Source: Arthrobacter crystallopoietes (GTDB lineage: Bacteria; Actinomycetota; Actinomycetes; Actinomycetales; Micrococcaceae). From it: a stretch of 64,000 bases of DNA. The notes under the pieces are model-generated. The model saw only the letters and a list, made by a program, of their open reading frames with translations. It was not told the DNA's origin and did not search any database. Where the stretch lies: NCBI RefSeq assembly GCF_017603825.1, contig NZ_CP072014.1, positions 1,860,001 through 1,924,000 of the forward strand. Direction: 5' to 3'. Positions 17,319 through 25,330 of this stretch are shown one piece after another. The position numbers were made by a program, and so were the translations under genes. Within the stretch, counting starts at the first letter, position 1; every line of letters begins with the position of its first letter.

Positions 17319-18805
17319 TGGGCCTCCTGCGAAAGACGCCGCAGCAGTCGGCGGAATCCGGGGTTCGGGTTGGCGTGGGGGAGGACCTCACGGACCTTCT
17401 CCAGTGCTTGCTCCGGAGTCATGCCCGTAACCAGGGCACCGTAGAGAGCAGCGACGGTTGGCGTACGGCTTTCCATCCGAACGCAGTGCAGCAGCACACG
17501 CTTACCTTCGGAGCGGAAGAGAGCGACGGCGGCAGCGGCCTCCCGGAGCGCGAATTCCAGATGGGCGTTAGCGTCAGCCGCCGCTTCATCCAGTACCCAC
17601 AAGGAGGCATGGTCGGACGGATCCACGTGGGTTTCGGCGGTGCCAACACGGGAGAGGGAGACGACGGCGTCGTAGTCGGTCCGGGACAGGGCCGGGGCTC
17701 CGCCCAGGAGCACGCCGTCATCCAGCGGGTGGGCAACGACGGCGGTCTTGGCTGCACTGATGAACGCCGAGTTGTCGAAGACCGGCAGGTCCGGCCAGCG
17801 GCCTTCCGTCCGACCCTCGCCGCGGGCCAGCTGCAGGGCCAGCCGCTGCAGATCCCGGGCCTCGTACCCGGGCCAACCGTGCAACTTCCGCCGCCACTCG
17901 AACGGCACTGCAGTAAAGCCATGCGCGGCGCCGAGCAGTCCACCGGCAATTGCGGCGACCGTGTCGGTATCGTTCCCGCCGCGGACCGCAGCCTCAAGCG
18001 CGGCACGAAGATGCGCCGGGCCGGAAGCTGCGTCCGTCGTCGTCGTAATAGCGGACCAAGCAGCCTGGAAGGCTTCGACTACCCAGCCGTTGCGGGTGAA
18101 GTCGCGCGGCCGGCTGCGTTCAGCGGTTTCGATCCGCTCCAGCCACAAGGCTGCCCGTTCACCGGGCAGGAGCTCCAGCCCCTTCCGGATGTCCAGATCG
18201 CCGGTGAGGACAGCATGCCGGATGGCCAGGCACCAGAGCGCGCAGGCCTCACCCGCCTCCGGATCGAAGTGGGTCAGTGCGCTGACCTCCATGGCCGCGT
18301 CGAACAGCTCCCGCTCGGGCCGGTCGAGGAAGGCCAGCGCCAGGGGAGCAGTGCGCATCAGCGAGCCGTTGCCGCCGGAACGGCCGGAGGAGCGGTGCAC
18401 CTGCTCGGACGCCGCGTAGGCATCTGCTGCGGTGATCGCGGTGCGCCCCTCGGCGGCGGCCGCACTCCGTGCCCGGCCCAGCACGGAGCTGGTCTGGACG
18501 CCCACATCCTTGGCCTCACGTGCCCACTCGGACCAAGCCTGCGCCATCGCGCTCTTGGCTTGCTCGTCCAGTCCGCGGCGCTCGCCGGCGGCTTCGAGCA
18601 GGGCGTCGGCGATAACGATCGCCATGGACGTGTCGTCCGTCCACTCGGAGGGGGCGAACCCGAACGGGCCGCCGCCCTTCATGCTGACGTCGGCGGTGTC
18701 CGGCAGGGCGGGTCCGAATTCGTAGCCGGCGCCCAGGGCGTCGCCGGCGGCGAGGGTGACCAGGACGCCGGCGGCGCGGTCATTCTGCAAAGAGTTCAGG
18801 TTCAT
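17315..18805 (-). CDS. ADP-ribosylglycohydrolase fused to a dual-specificity-type phosphatase
   Basis: The product is 496 aa; ATG 18805 follows GGAGG. Residues 1-330 are a DraG/ARH-type ADP-ribosylglycohydrolase with intact motifs: GDALG (21-25), metal-binding TDDT (56-59), GGNGSLMR (144-151) and GGNDTDT (276-282). Residues ~340-490 form a Cys-based phosphatase with HC-x5-R active site (Cys441, Arg447). The enzyme should remove ADP-ribose from a target and hydrolyse a phosphate, perhaps from a phosphorylated ADP-ribose product or the same target. This fusion with an ARPP-1 neighbour is a known genomic association; the substrate is not known. Confidence 0.92.
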   Translation of the reverse strand: MNLNSLQNDRAAGVLVTLAAGDALGAGYEFGPALPDTADVSMKGGGPFGFAPSEWTDDTSMAIVIADALLEAAGERRGLDEQAKSAMAQAWSEWAREAKDVGVQTSSVLGRARSAAAAEGRTAITAADAYAASEQVHRSSGRSGGNGSLMRTAPLALAFLDRPERELFDAAMEVSALTHFDPEAGEACALWCLAIRHAVLTGDLDIRKGLELLPGERAALWLERIETAERSRPRDFTRNGWVVEAFQAAWSAITTTTDAASGPAHLRAALEAAVRGGNDTDTVAAIAGGLLGAAHGFTAVPFEWRRKLHGWPGYEARDLQRLALQLARGEGRTEGRWPDLPVFDNSAFISAAKTAVVAHPLDDGVLLGGAPALSRTDYDAVVSLSRVGTAETHVDPSDHASLWVLDEAAADANAHLEFALREAAAAVALFRSEGKRVLLHCVRMESRTPTVAALYGALVTGMTPEQALEKVREVLPHANPNPGFRRLLRRLSQEAQ

Positions 18806-18867
18806 GGGGCCTCCAAGGGCGCGAAGTGATGAGGTCAAGTGTTGCGGATGAGGTGGAGCAGCGGCGG

Positions 18868-19755
18868 TTAGATCGCCATCATTGGGTGGTGCGTGTCCCA
18901 GCTGCTCAGGTGCGCCAACGCTGGCAGCCGCTTCGGCGGTGCCCAAGCGATGCCGCTGGCGGTGACCCGGCCGTCACCGGTGGTGATCGCCGAGCCATCC
19001 AGGCGGGCTCCCATCTCGGTCAGCCGTACGGCGAGATCGCGGGCGGATTGTGCCGGCGTCTTGATGCTGGGTACGTTGCCGGCGAACACCTGGATGTCCA
19101 GCCACGCCGCTTCCACCAGCGGCCGGTAGTGCTGCACGAACAGACGGTGGCTGCCGAAAAGCTCCAGCATCAGGGCGTTGCCACCAAAACCAACGACGAC
19201 GCCGCGTTGGCCTTCGATCGGCTGCGGCAGCTTGGCAAGGTCAAGACCTGCGTGACGGGTGCCGGCGTCCAGGTGGTCAACCAGCGAGCCGGAACCGGAG
19301 ACCGTGTGCAGGCCCTGATAACGGGCGACCCGCTCCCACACCCTGCCCTGCGTTTCCGGCCCACGGGTTTCGCGGTTCAGCTCCGCCCGGACGTTCAGCG
19401 GCGCCCGCCGTGCGGAGCGGCCGTGAACGGAAGCTCCGCCCCAGCGGCCCTGCTCCACGCAGTACGTTTCGACGTCGCGGCTTTCGCCCGGTGCCAGGAT
19501 CACGTCCCGGGCGCATACCCGGTGCTGATGGCCGCCCTCCAGCAGTTCGCCTTCGAGCAGCAGAAAGGGCTTGGTGTCCTTGTTGCTAACGGTCAGTTTG
19601 GAAACCTGCGGACCGGAGGCCAACTCCGTGACCTGGAGGTTCGCGGCGGCACCGCTCGTTAGGCCGACGGCGCCCCGGCCTTCGGTCCAGACCGGGAAGA
19701 GAGTGAGCGGGCCGAGCTTGGTGCCGGCTCCAATGTGTAAGGTGCTGATCTTCAT
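18868..19755 (-). CDS. ARPP-1 domain protein
   Basis: The product is 295 aa; ATG 19755 follows TTGGGGGAATC. The sequence matches the ARPP-1 family (named for association with ADP-ribosylglycohydrolases and Cys-phosphatases): a beta-rich start, then the diagnostic LLLEGELLEGG stretch near residues 65-75 and a CVEQGRW motif near 100. No catalytic residues are established for the family. It is the first gene of the seven-gene minus-strand array, 62 bp before the glycohydrolase-phosphatase, and divergent from the NrtR-like repressor, so it is probably controlled from the inverted repeat at 19831-19868. Confidence 0.85.
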   Translation of the reverse strand: MKISTLHIGAGTKLGPLTLFPVWTEGRGAVGLTSGAAANLQVTELASGPQVSKLTVSNKDTKPFLLLEGELLEGGHQHRVCARDVILAPGESRDVETYCVEQGRWGGASVHGRSARRAPLNVRAELNRETRGPETQGRVWERVARYQGLHTVSGSGSLVDHLDAGTRHAGLDLAKLPQPIEGQRGVVVGFGGNALMLELFGSHRLFVQHYRPLVEAAWLDIQVFAGNVPSIKTPAQSARDLAVRLTEMGARLDGSAITTGDGRVTASGIAWAPPKRLPALAHLSSWDTHHPMMAI

Positions 19756-19830
19756 GATTCCCCCAAATCTGCCGCCGGTGCCCCTTCAACCAAAGAGGTC
19801 GGTCCGGCGGTTAATCTTTTACGCATCATC

Positions 19831-19868
19831 GCGCTAATTCAAAGATAGAGCAGTTTGGTAATTAGCGC
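19831..19868. promoter_or_regulatory. Inverted-repeat operator between ARPP-1 and NrtR-like genes
   Basis: GCGCTAATT (19831-19839) is the exact reverse complement of AATTAGCGC (19860-19868), with a 20-bp spacer. It lies in the short divergent promoter region. Half-sites about 29 bp centre to centre fall on roughly one DNA face, as expected for a dimeric repressor. NrtR proteins usually bind palindromes in such divergent regions; binding here is inferred. Confidence 0.55.
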
Positions 19869-19881
19869 AATCCTGCGTTTA

Positions 19882-20556
19882 ATGGGTTCTGTGGCTAAAA
19901 CTAACGACGTCGGCAAGAGCCTGAGCGACTATCCCTGCCCCTCAGTAGCAGTAGACACCGCGGTACTGACAGTTTCCGGTGGCGAGCTCGGTGTCTTGGT
20001 CGTCGCGCACGACAAGGTGCCTGGCCATGGGTGGGCCCTTCCCGGCACCTTTTTGCACGAGGGGGAGCGGTTGGCAGATGCAGTGCTTCGCTCCCTGCGT
20101 GAGAAGGCGCATGTGTCCGGGCGACAACCACAACAACTGCATGTATTCGACGATCCGAAGCGGGATCCCCGCGGTTGGATCCTTTCTGTCGCTCACGTCG
20201 ACGTCGTTCCAATACAAGACCTGGAGCCAGCCATCAAGGCCACTGGTGTTAAGCTCTTGCCCCTGTGCGGCGACATCCCTAACCTGCCCTACGACCACCC
20301 GGCCATCGTCGCCAAAGCAATCGAACGGACTCGAACCGCCTACTCCGCCGAACCAGATCCCGGGGGCTTGCTCACCGGCGCATTTACTCTGCGCGACCTG
20401 CGCAGATTACATGAGACGGTCATGGGAGAGGAGCTCATGCGCGACACCTTTCGCCGCTTCATGGAACCCAAGCTCGTCCCCACCGGGGAAATGACCGACG
20501 GTGGCCGGGGCCGACCATCGCGATTGTTCCGTCAGCCAAACTGCGATAATCGCTAG
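19882..20556 (+). CDS. nrtR: NrtR-like Nudix-wHTH transcriptional regulator
   Basis: The product is 224 aa from ATG 19882. No Shine-Dalgarno is visible, so the mRNA may be leaderless; GTG 19891 is an alternative. The N-terminal Nudix domain has an aberrant Nudix box (residues 55-78), with RSLREKA in place of the catalytic REUxEExGU, so it should bind but not hydrolyse its ligand, as in NrtR repressors that sense ADP-ribose. The C-terminal ~80 residues (GAFTLRDLRRLHETVMG) form the winged HTH. It is divergent from an ADP-ribose-related array and probably represses it when NAD-derived metabolites are low. Confidence 0.87.
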   Translation: MGSVAKTNDVGKSLSDYPCPSVAVDTAVLTVSGGELGVLVVAHDKVPGHGWALPGTFLHEGERLADAVLRSLREKAHVSGRQPQQLHVFDDPKRDPRGWILSVAHVDVVPIQDLEPAIKATGVKLLPLCGDIPNLPYDHPAIVAKAIERTRTAYSAEPDPGGLLTGAFTLRDLRRLHETVMGEELMRDTFRRFMEPKLVPTGEMTDGGRGRPSRLFRQPNCDNR

Positions 20557-21155
20557 GAGTTCCGGAACATCACCAGACAACGTACTCTGTCGTGCGGTTG
20601 TGCTACCGCTTGCCTCTCGTCTCGCATATATGTCACCGAGATTGGAAAGAAGCGCTGATGCCAAGCTCAGTGAGAGATGGGGCGACGTCCAAATAAATAC
20701 GCCACGGTAGTGGCGGTTCCCTACTACTTCCGAGCGGGAACCGGCTGGAGACCTTCGCTCCAAAGGCACTAGTTTCCGTGCACCGGCGGTCTCAATTTGT
20801 CGCGTCGAAGGACGCGTCTTCGTCGTCTGGGTGCTGTGGCCTGGAAGCAGGGGTAACGGCGGGATCGCCGGCTTGAAGTCCAGAAAACTGGATTAGTCCC
20901 GCGGCTACACCAAGACGACGGGCCACGAATTGCCCGAAACGATCACGGTTAAGATGCGTCATTGCTGGGCGACATGTTGGCGAAGTCAGACTAAGGATCC
21001 AACCGGGGCCGATGGATAGTGGTCACCAGGCACCGCTATAGGAGATCCGCCGCGCCCGTGGGGCGCCGGGCACGTGACCGAGAAGCTGACAGCACACGAC
21101 GAGTCATAAAGCTCGCAGCCCCGATTCCAGCACGAATTCACCATCCCCTGACTCC
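20557..21155. other. Intergenic region with possible gene remnant
   Basis: These 599 bp separate the NrtR-like and DUF1643 genes. Apart from the short reading frame at 20792-20962 described separately, no gene, tRNA or mobile-element end was found. Confidence 0.4.
20792..20962 (-). pseudogene. Short reading frame, possible truncated gene 3' end
   Basis: A 56-codon frame runs from ATG 20962 to TGA 20792, and its upstream extension stays open to about 21023. The translation looks protein-like: a basic amphipathic start (RDRFGQFVARRLGVAAGL), then a Pro/Asp-rich acidic tail. No ribosome site precedes the ATG, so it may be the surviving C-terminal end of a lost gene. Family not recognised. Confidence 0.25.
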
Positions 21156-21704
21156 TCATTTCGGTGTGCCATTTTCGTTCGCTCTTGAATATTGGTTACT
21201 CGGTTTCCAGGATTGCAGTTGACTCGAATTACGTAAGTAGAGCGGGTGGCGCGGATGTCCGTCCTTGGTCGTTCCCCAGCACTCAAGCGGGACGTCCTCA
21301 TTCCGGAGCATCTCGTAGACTATGTTCGCCCGGCGTGCCGCAAATGGGTGAGCGCTCCACGCGGCGACCATCCGAGTGCTCTCCCTAGCGGCAGTTAGGA
21401 TGTGCTCGTCGTTCTCTGGTCCAATCGGGTCGTTGGCCTGAGCAAGAGCACCCGGGTCGGTACTACGCAGTGCGAAGAGGTTAACAATCCGCAGCCCTTC
21501 GGCTCCAGCCGCCTTTGCGAGTCCTATGCACCTGCGGATCGTGGGATCGTCTTGAGTCGCGTCGGCTGTTGAAGGATTCAGCATGACGACGGTGAGCATC
21601 GATGGATTGTCCGATACCACCCAGTGCCGGGTTAGCTCGTACCGATAAGGGCCTTGGACGACAGCGGATGGCGCACAGTGTCCTCCGGAGGTTACCGGAT
21701 CCAT
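21156..21704 (-). CDS. DUF1643 domain protein
   Basis: The product is 182 aa; ATG 21704 follows AAGGAG by 7 nt. The protein opens with the family pattern: RYELTRHW, then VVMLNPSTADATQDDPTIRRC near residues 39-59, and a later LFALRSTDP. DUF1643 proteins are of unknown biochemical function and often occur on mobile or defence-rich segments. It is followed 102 bp later by a small HTH gene in the opposite direction of reading order, that is, upstream on the same strand. Confidence 0.85.
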   Translation of the reverse strand: MDPVTSGGHCAPSAVVQGPYRYELTRHWVVSDNPSMLTVVMLNPSTADATQDDPTIRRCIGLAKAAGAEGLRIVNLFALRSTDPGALAQANDPIGPENDEHILTAARESTRMVAAWSAHPFAARRANIVYEMLRNEDVPLECWGTTKDGHPRHPLYLRNSSQLQSWKPSNQYSRANENGTPK

Positions 21705-21806
21705 GTCGTTACTCCTTCACTCCTCCAGAGCGGCGACATGATCGCCCGGGACAGGCACTGTCGTATACATCATGCAGAACGAACGAGAAACCTGCAGGGG
21801 ATTGTG

Positions 21807-22046
21807 CTAACCATCTGCGTTTTCGTCGTCCTCGGGGGGACTCGTAAGCCGGGCGGCGGCGGCCGATTTCTCGTACGCTTTGGCAATGAACTCCTCCAAA
21901 ATCCGAATCTCCACACGCCACTGACCACGGCCTCCAACCTGGATCGCAGGCAGCTCGCCGGAGCGCACTAATGCATATGCCTGTGTAGAGGAAATATTCA
22001 GCTCCGCACCGACATCACCGAGCGTCATGAATCGTCTGTCCGTCAC
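21807..22046 (-). CDS. Small excisionase/BldC-type HTH protein
   Basis: The product is 79 aa. GTG 22046 is preferred, with GGAGGG about 10 nt upstream; an in-frame TTG at 22067 lies before this site. Residues ~6-55 match the MerR-like excisionase fold (MTLGDVGAELNISSTQAYALVRSGELP followed by the GGRGQWRV wing; both parts are under the usual length). Such proteins bind DNA as small regulators. The neighbouring m5C methyltransferase has a related HTH at its own N-terminus. Confidence 0.8.
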   Translation of the reverse strand: MTDRRFMTLGDVGAELNISSTQAYALVRSGELPAIQVGGRGQWRVEIRILEEFIAKAYEKSAAAARLTSPPEDDENADG

Positions 22047-22320
22047 TGTGGAACTGCCCTCCTTCAACTCGATTCATCATGCCTTCATACAGCACGTTTC
22101 TTATCCACCCTATAAGTTTGAATCTATGTGAAGATTCTGTTGCCTCAAAAATTGGATTGTCGGCAACGCGCCCGAGCGAACCGTTACGTATGCCTGAGAT
22201 GATGAAGCATTCAATATATCCCTCCCGTCGCCAAAAGTTATGAGCGGCGTCTGAGCCACCGCTGAGCTTTCTTTTTAAAGGACGAATAGCAATGGATTAA
22301 GATGAAATTGCGATGACGTC
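22047..22320. other. AT-richer intergenic region
   Basis: This 274-bp spacer is clearly less GC-rich than the window average. It contains the inverted repeat GAATCT/AGATTC around 22122-22139 and should include the promoter of the small HTH gene. No coding sequence is seen. The composition shift continues through the restriction-modification genes. Confidence 0.4.
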
Positions 22321-23742
22321 CTAGACCTTCGTCAGAGTGCGACTATCAGTCGGAGCGAGAAGTATATCTTTATCGCTGGTTCGCTTGTATCTTGAATAGG
22401 GGAATCCACTAGGTTCCGTCCAGGATATGCCAGCATTGTGATTTAGGAGAGCTTTTCCGATAGCTTCTCCCAACTTCAGGGGTACAGCATTTCCTAGCTG
22501 CTTGTACTGCGACACTAAGTTGCCTTGGAGTATCCAGTCATCGGGAAAATCTTGGAGCCGCTTGTACTCCTCAACACTTAGAGGCCGGTTTTCCACCGGA
22601 TGCGCTAGGTCTGTGGCAGGCATTGTCGGATGCGTCACAAGAGTAGGGGACGGCTTGTCCCAAGCCAGGCGTCTGAAGAAACCGGTCTTCCCTCCTCCAC
22701 TGAAATAGCTGTTGCCCATCGCTTCCTTCTGCAGCTCTTCTGGCAGATGTTTCCAATATTGTCCTGGCCCGAGTAGTTTGTAATAGCGGAGGCGGTTTTC
22801 GGGAAACTCCAAATGATTCAGATCATTCTCATCTAAGCCTTCAACGGATTCTCTGAAAGTTTTCCAACGCGGTAAGCCAAATGAAGTATCGTTGGAATTC
22901 GTGGGGCTCAGAAAAGGCACGCGTTCCCCATCCCGAGTGCAAATCAATATGACTCTTTCGCGAACTTGCGCGCTACCATAATTAGCTGCATTGTATAGGT
23001 TGAAAGAAACGGAATAGCCAGCCTCGCGAAGCTTTTGAACCACATAAGCAAGGGCGCCTCCTGGCTTCTCCTCTTCAGATAGTGGTGGGAATTCAGGGCC
23101 ACGCTGATTGTGAGGCCTATGTTTTAGCGCGGCAGACAGTAGGCCTCGAACGTTCTCTAGCACCGCATATTTAGGGTTGAGTTCGGAAATCAAGTCAATA
23201 AAGTGTAGAAAGACGTTACCCCTGATATCTTCGAATCCACGGCGCGCACCTGCAGTGCTAAATGCTTGACAGGGCGGGCCGCCGGCGACGACATCAATCT
23301 CCTCGTTGGCTCCTAGGCCTGCAATGGCTCGTATGTCGGCGGCCGAGTACTGCCAGATATCACCGAGAAGTGGTAAATCAGGTCTATTGTACTGAATCGT
23401 TTGACGGCAAGTTCTGTCGAATTCACACGCAAGAACCGTTTCGAGTCCAGCTTTCTCTAATCCGAGATCTAGTCCCATAGCTCCAGAAAAGAAACTGAGT
23501 ACTTTCATTTTTTCCTTATCCAATTGTTCTTCCGGATGCGATTTAGGCATAACAAGGGTTCCGCGCTCTAGGGCCGAACGCCGCACGTCGTTGGCGGCTA
23601 TTCCCCAGGTGCGGCCAATGCGTCGGCCTCCAAGTTCACCGGTTCTAAGGAGGGTGCGTATTCTTTGCGGGCTAACTTTGAGCACATCAGCTGCTTCCGC
23701 AACTGAGATCAAGTCGTCGGGACTTCTAGAAGTTTCGGTCAC
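22321..23742 (-). CDS. HTH-fused DNA cytosine-5 methyltransferase
   Basis: The product is 473 aa from GTG 23742; an upstream in-frame ATG (23802) adds an unlikely Arg/Cys-rich leader. Residues ~8-55 form an excisionase-type HTH (ISVAEAADVLKVSPQRIRTLL). The methyltransferase begins at ~80 with motif I (FFSGAMGLDLGLEKAG), motif IV GGPPCQAFS with catalytic Cys158, ENVRG at 196-200, QVRERV, and motif X QLGNAVP. The family methylates C5 of cytosine in a specific site. It lies 130 bp downstream of a TdeIII-type endonuclease and should protect the host; the HTH may let it regulate the locus. Base composition is lower in GC than neighbours, which points to transfer. Confidence 0.93.
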   Translation of the reverse strand: MTETSRSPDDLISVAEAADVLKVSPQRIRTLLRTGELGGRRIGRTWGIAANDVRRSALERGTLVMPKSHPEEQLDKEKMKVLSFFSGAMGLDLGLEKAGLETVLACEFDRTCRQTIQYNRPDLPLLGDIWQYSAADIRAIAGLGANEEIDVVAGGPPCQAFSTAGARRGFEDIRGNVFLHFIDLISELNPKYAVLENVRGLLSAALKHRPHNQRGPEFPPLSEEEKPGGALAYVVQKLREAGYSVSFNLYNAANYGSAQVRERVILICTRDGERVPFLSPTNSNDTSFGLPRWKTFRESVEGLDENDLNHLEFPENRLRYYKLLGPGQYWKHLPEELQKEAMGNSYFSGGGKTGFFRRLAWDKPSPTLVTHPTMPATDLAHPVENRPLSVEEYKRLQDFPDDWILQGNLVSQYKQLGNAVPLKLGEAIGKALLNHNAGISWTEPSGFPYSRYKRTSDKDILLAPTDSRTLTKV

Positions 23743-23872
23743 GAAACCTACGCTATACCGACACCAGGGCGTGCCGCGGCACCTGGCCGTGCGTGTCGTC
23801 ATCGCGGATGTAAATCACAGGCGATGCAACAGCTGCCGTTCTCTGGCACGCCGATGAATACTCGCCGTTGGG

Positions 23873-24637
23873 CTACTTCGTGAGAGCGTACTTTTCTATG
23901 ATGAGTTTGGTCTGTGCACCGACCTGTTCAGCTACGCTCAGCACCTTTTCGTACGTACCTGGGCCACCGAGCGTATCCCAGTAGTCCCTTCCAATGAGAA
24001 CCGGCTCGTCGTTCAAGAAATCGAATACGCGTAGGGGAGGGGTCCAAGAGTAGGTGGATCGGCTTTCGCCGTAGGGATTGTAGTACAAGCCAAAGTACAC
24101 ATTTCTAGTGGAGTCTTCGCCGCCCAATTTGAGGAGGTCACGCTTTGCTTCTGCAGTCTGATCAATATTGGGTTTGACCGTCTTGATGCTCATGTAGTTC
24201 TCGATGCCATCCTTGACCCAGTAGAGGTCGGATCGTACCCGTCGTGTATCCGGGGATCCGTACGCGCCGGCTTGAAGTACCTTGCCCAGGTCATTCTGCC
24301 AATTTGGTAGGTACAGGTTGCCTGCGACTCTTGAAGATCTAACAATATCTTCGATCGCTTCCCATTGAACCGTAGTTAGAGTTACATGGGTGTCGTGTTG
24401 CGTCTCAGCGACCGTGGCTCCCGAACCTAGGGCCACCAGCCGCGATATTTTTTCGATGACCGACTGTCCGAAGGACGTAGAGAAGGAGCGCTCGAATCGG
24501 CTCCAAAAGACGACTTCATTCGTGAGAAGAGCGGTGTGAAAAGGGCGGTGCGTATCTTCAGCACTGAGTCGTGAAACGGTGCGTAATACACAGTCCTCCA
24601 GTAGTGCGTGTATTTGTGTCATAACGTTCGTGCTCAT
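23873..24637 (-). CDS. TdeIII-family type II restriction endonuclease
   Basis: The product is 254 aa; ATG 24637 follows GGGGGGA. The sequence matches the TdeIII restriction family; a likely nuclease core is Asp137 (RSDLYWVKDG) and Lys152 (SIKTVKPN). TdeIII itself belongs to enzymes cutting GGNCC; the same site here is inferred, not shown. It is paired with the m5C methyltransferase downstream on the same strand. It is transcribed first, so delayed or controlled expression would be needed for safe establishment; an inverted repeat lies just upstream at 24656-24678. Confidence 0.85.
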   Translation of the reverse strand: MSTNVMTQIHALLEDCVLRTVSRLSAEDTHRPFHTALLTNEVVFWSRFERSFSTSFGQSVIEKISRLVALGSGATVAETQHDTHVTLTTVQWEAIEDIVRSSRVAGNLYLPNWQNDLGKVLQAGAYGSPDTRRVRSDLYWVKDGIENYMSIKTVKPNIDQTAEAKRDLLKLGGEDSTRNVYFGLYYNPYGESRSTYSWTPPLRVFDFLNDEPVLIGRDYWDTLGGPGTYEKVLSVAEQVGAQTKLIIEKYALTK

Positions 24638-24655
24638 TGTGTCCCCCCTGTCTAG

Positions 24656-24678
24656 ATCGGTAGATTAGAACTACCGAT
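24656..24678. promoter_or_regulatory. Inverted repeat upstream of the restriction gene
   Basis: ATCGGTAG (24656-24663) and CTACCGAT (24671-24678) are perfect inverted repeats around a 7-nt loop, starting 19 bp before the restriction gene start codon. It could be an operator, possibly for the HTH of the methyltransferase or the small HTH protein at 21807-22046. No second copy was found upstream of the methyltransferase. Confidence 0.45.
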
Positions 24679-25032
24679 TACGCCTCAGATGATCTTGCCG
24701 GAAAGTTGCGCAACATCCAATTTGGTCGCCTGAGGGACATCTTTGGGTGCGGGGTGTTGTCCATAATACGGTCAGGGCTGGCAGCGCACTGTGTTCGTAA
24801 TCAAAGCGTTGGTTGGTTGGTTGTTCCACTCACCCGCCCTGTGGTCGCGCTTCTGGAGCCGGTGCATAATGGCATCGTACCGAGCCGAGGCCAAGAGCGG
24901 AGTACGTCCGGCATCATATCCAATGAGAAACGCGATAGAAGCAGACAAACTACCCGACTACGAGGAAGGCGCCTTGAACGGCGCGGGCAACGTCGATGCC
25001 TGTTAGATGCGTCAATCGGAGGAGACGTTTCT

Positions 25033-25205
25033 AGGGTGCTGCAGTGACAGAAGAGCTGGTTAGACGACAGGGCAATGCTGCCAGTGGTTTGCACGCTGGA
25101 TCCGCCATAGCTAACAGCTGTCCCAAATCGCAGGCTTTCGATCAGCGAGGCGAACGAGGCGGCACTGGTGCGGCAGATCTCGTCAGCCGGCAGAATCCCA
25201 TTCCG
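25033..25205 (-). pseudogene. PucR regulator remnant with internal deletion
   Basis: Positions 25129-25205 align with 37791-37867 (the N-terminal part of the intact PucR gene; the first 35 bases are identical), and 25033-25090 align with 36911-36968 (the C-terminal HTH part). The two pieces keep their order, but about 0.78 kb between them is missing. The rest of the gene is gone on both sides. It lies between the restriction gene and the AspBHI-like gene. Confidence 0.85.
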
Positions 25206-25330
25206 ATTTGGAGTGGGCCTTTTGAATCCCATGCTTAGCGTCAGGCTACCGAGTATGTGCGACTCAAGACGAAAAGAGATATTCACCAACTGGTCGTGCG
25301 CCCTGCAGATGCTGCATACAGACCACGCGG

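Noticed and set aside
24706-25047. Plus-strand frame in the gap after the restriction gene
   Set aside because: No ribosome site, no protein-like composition; the area is better explained by the PucR remnant and spacer.
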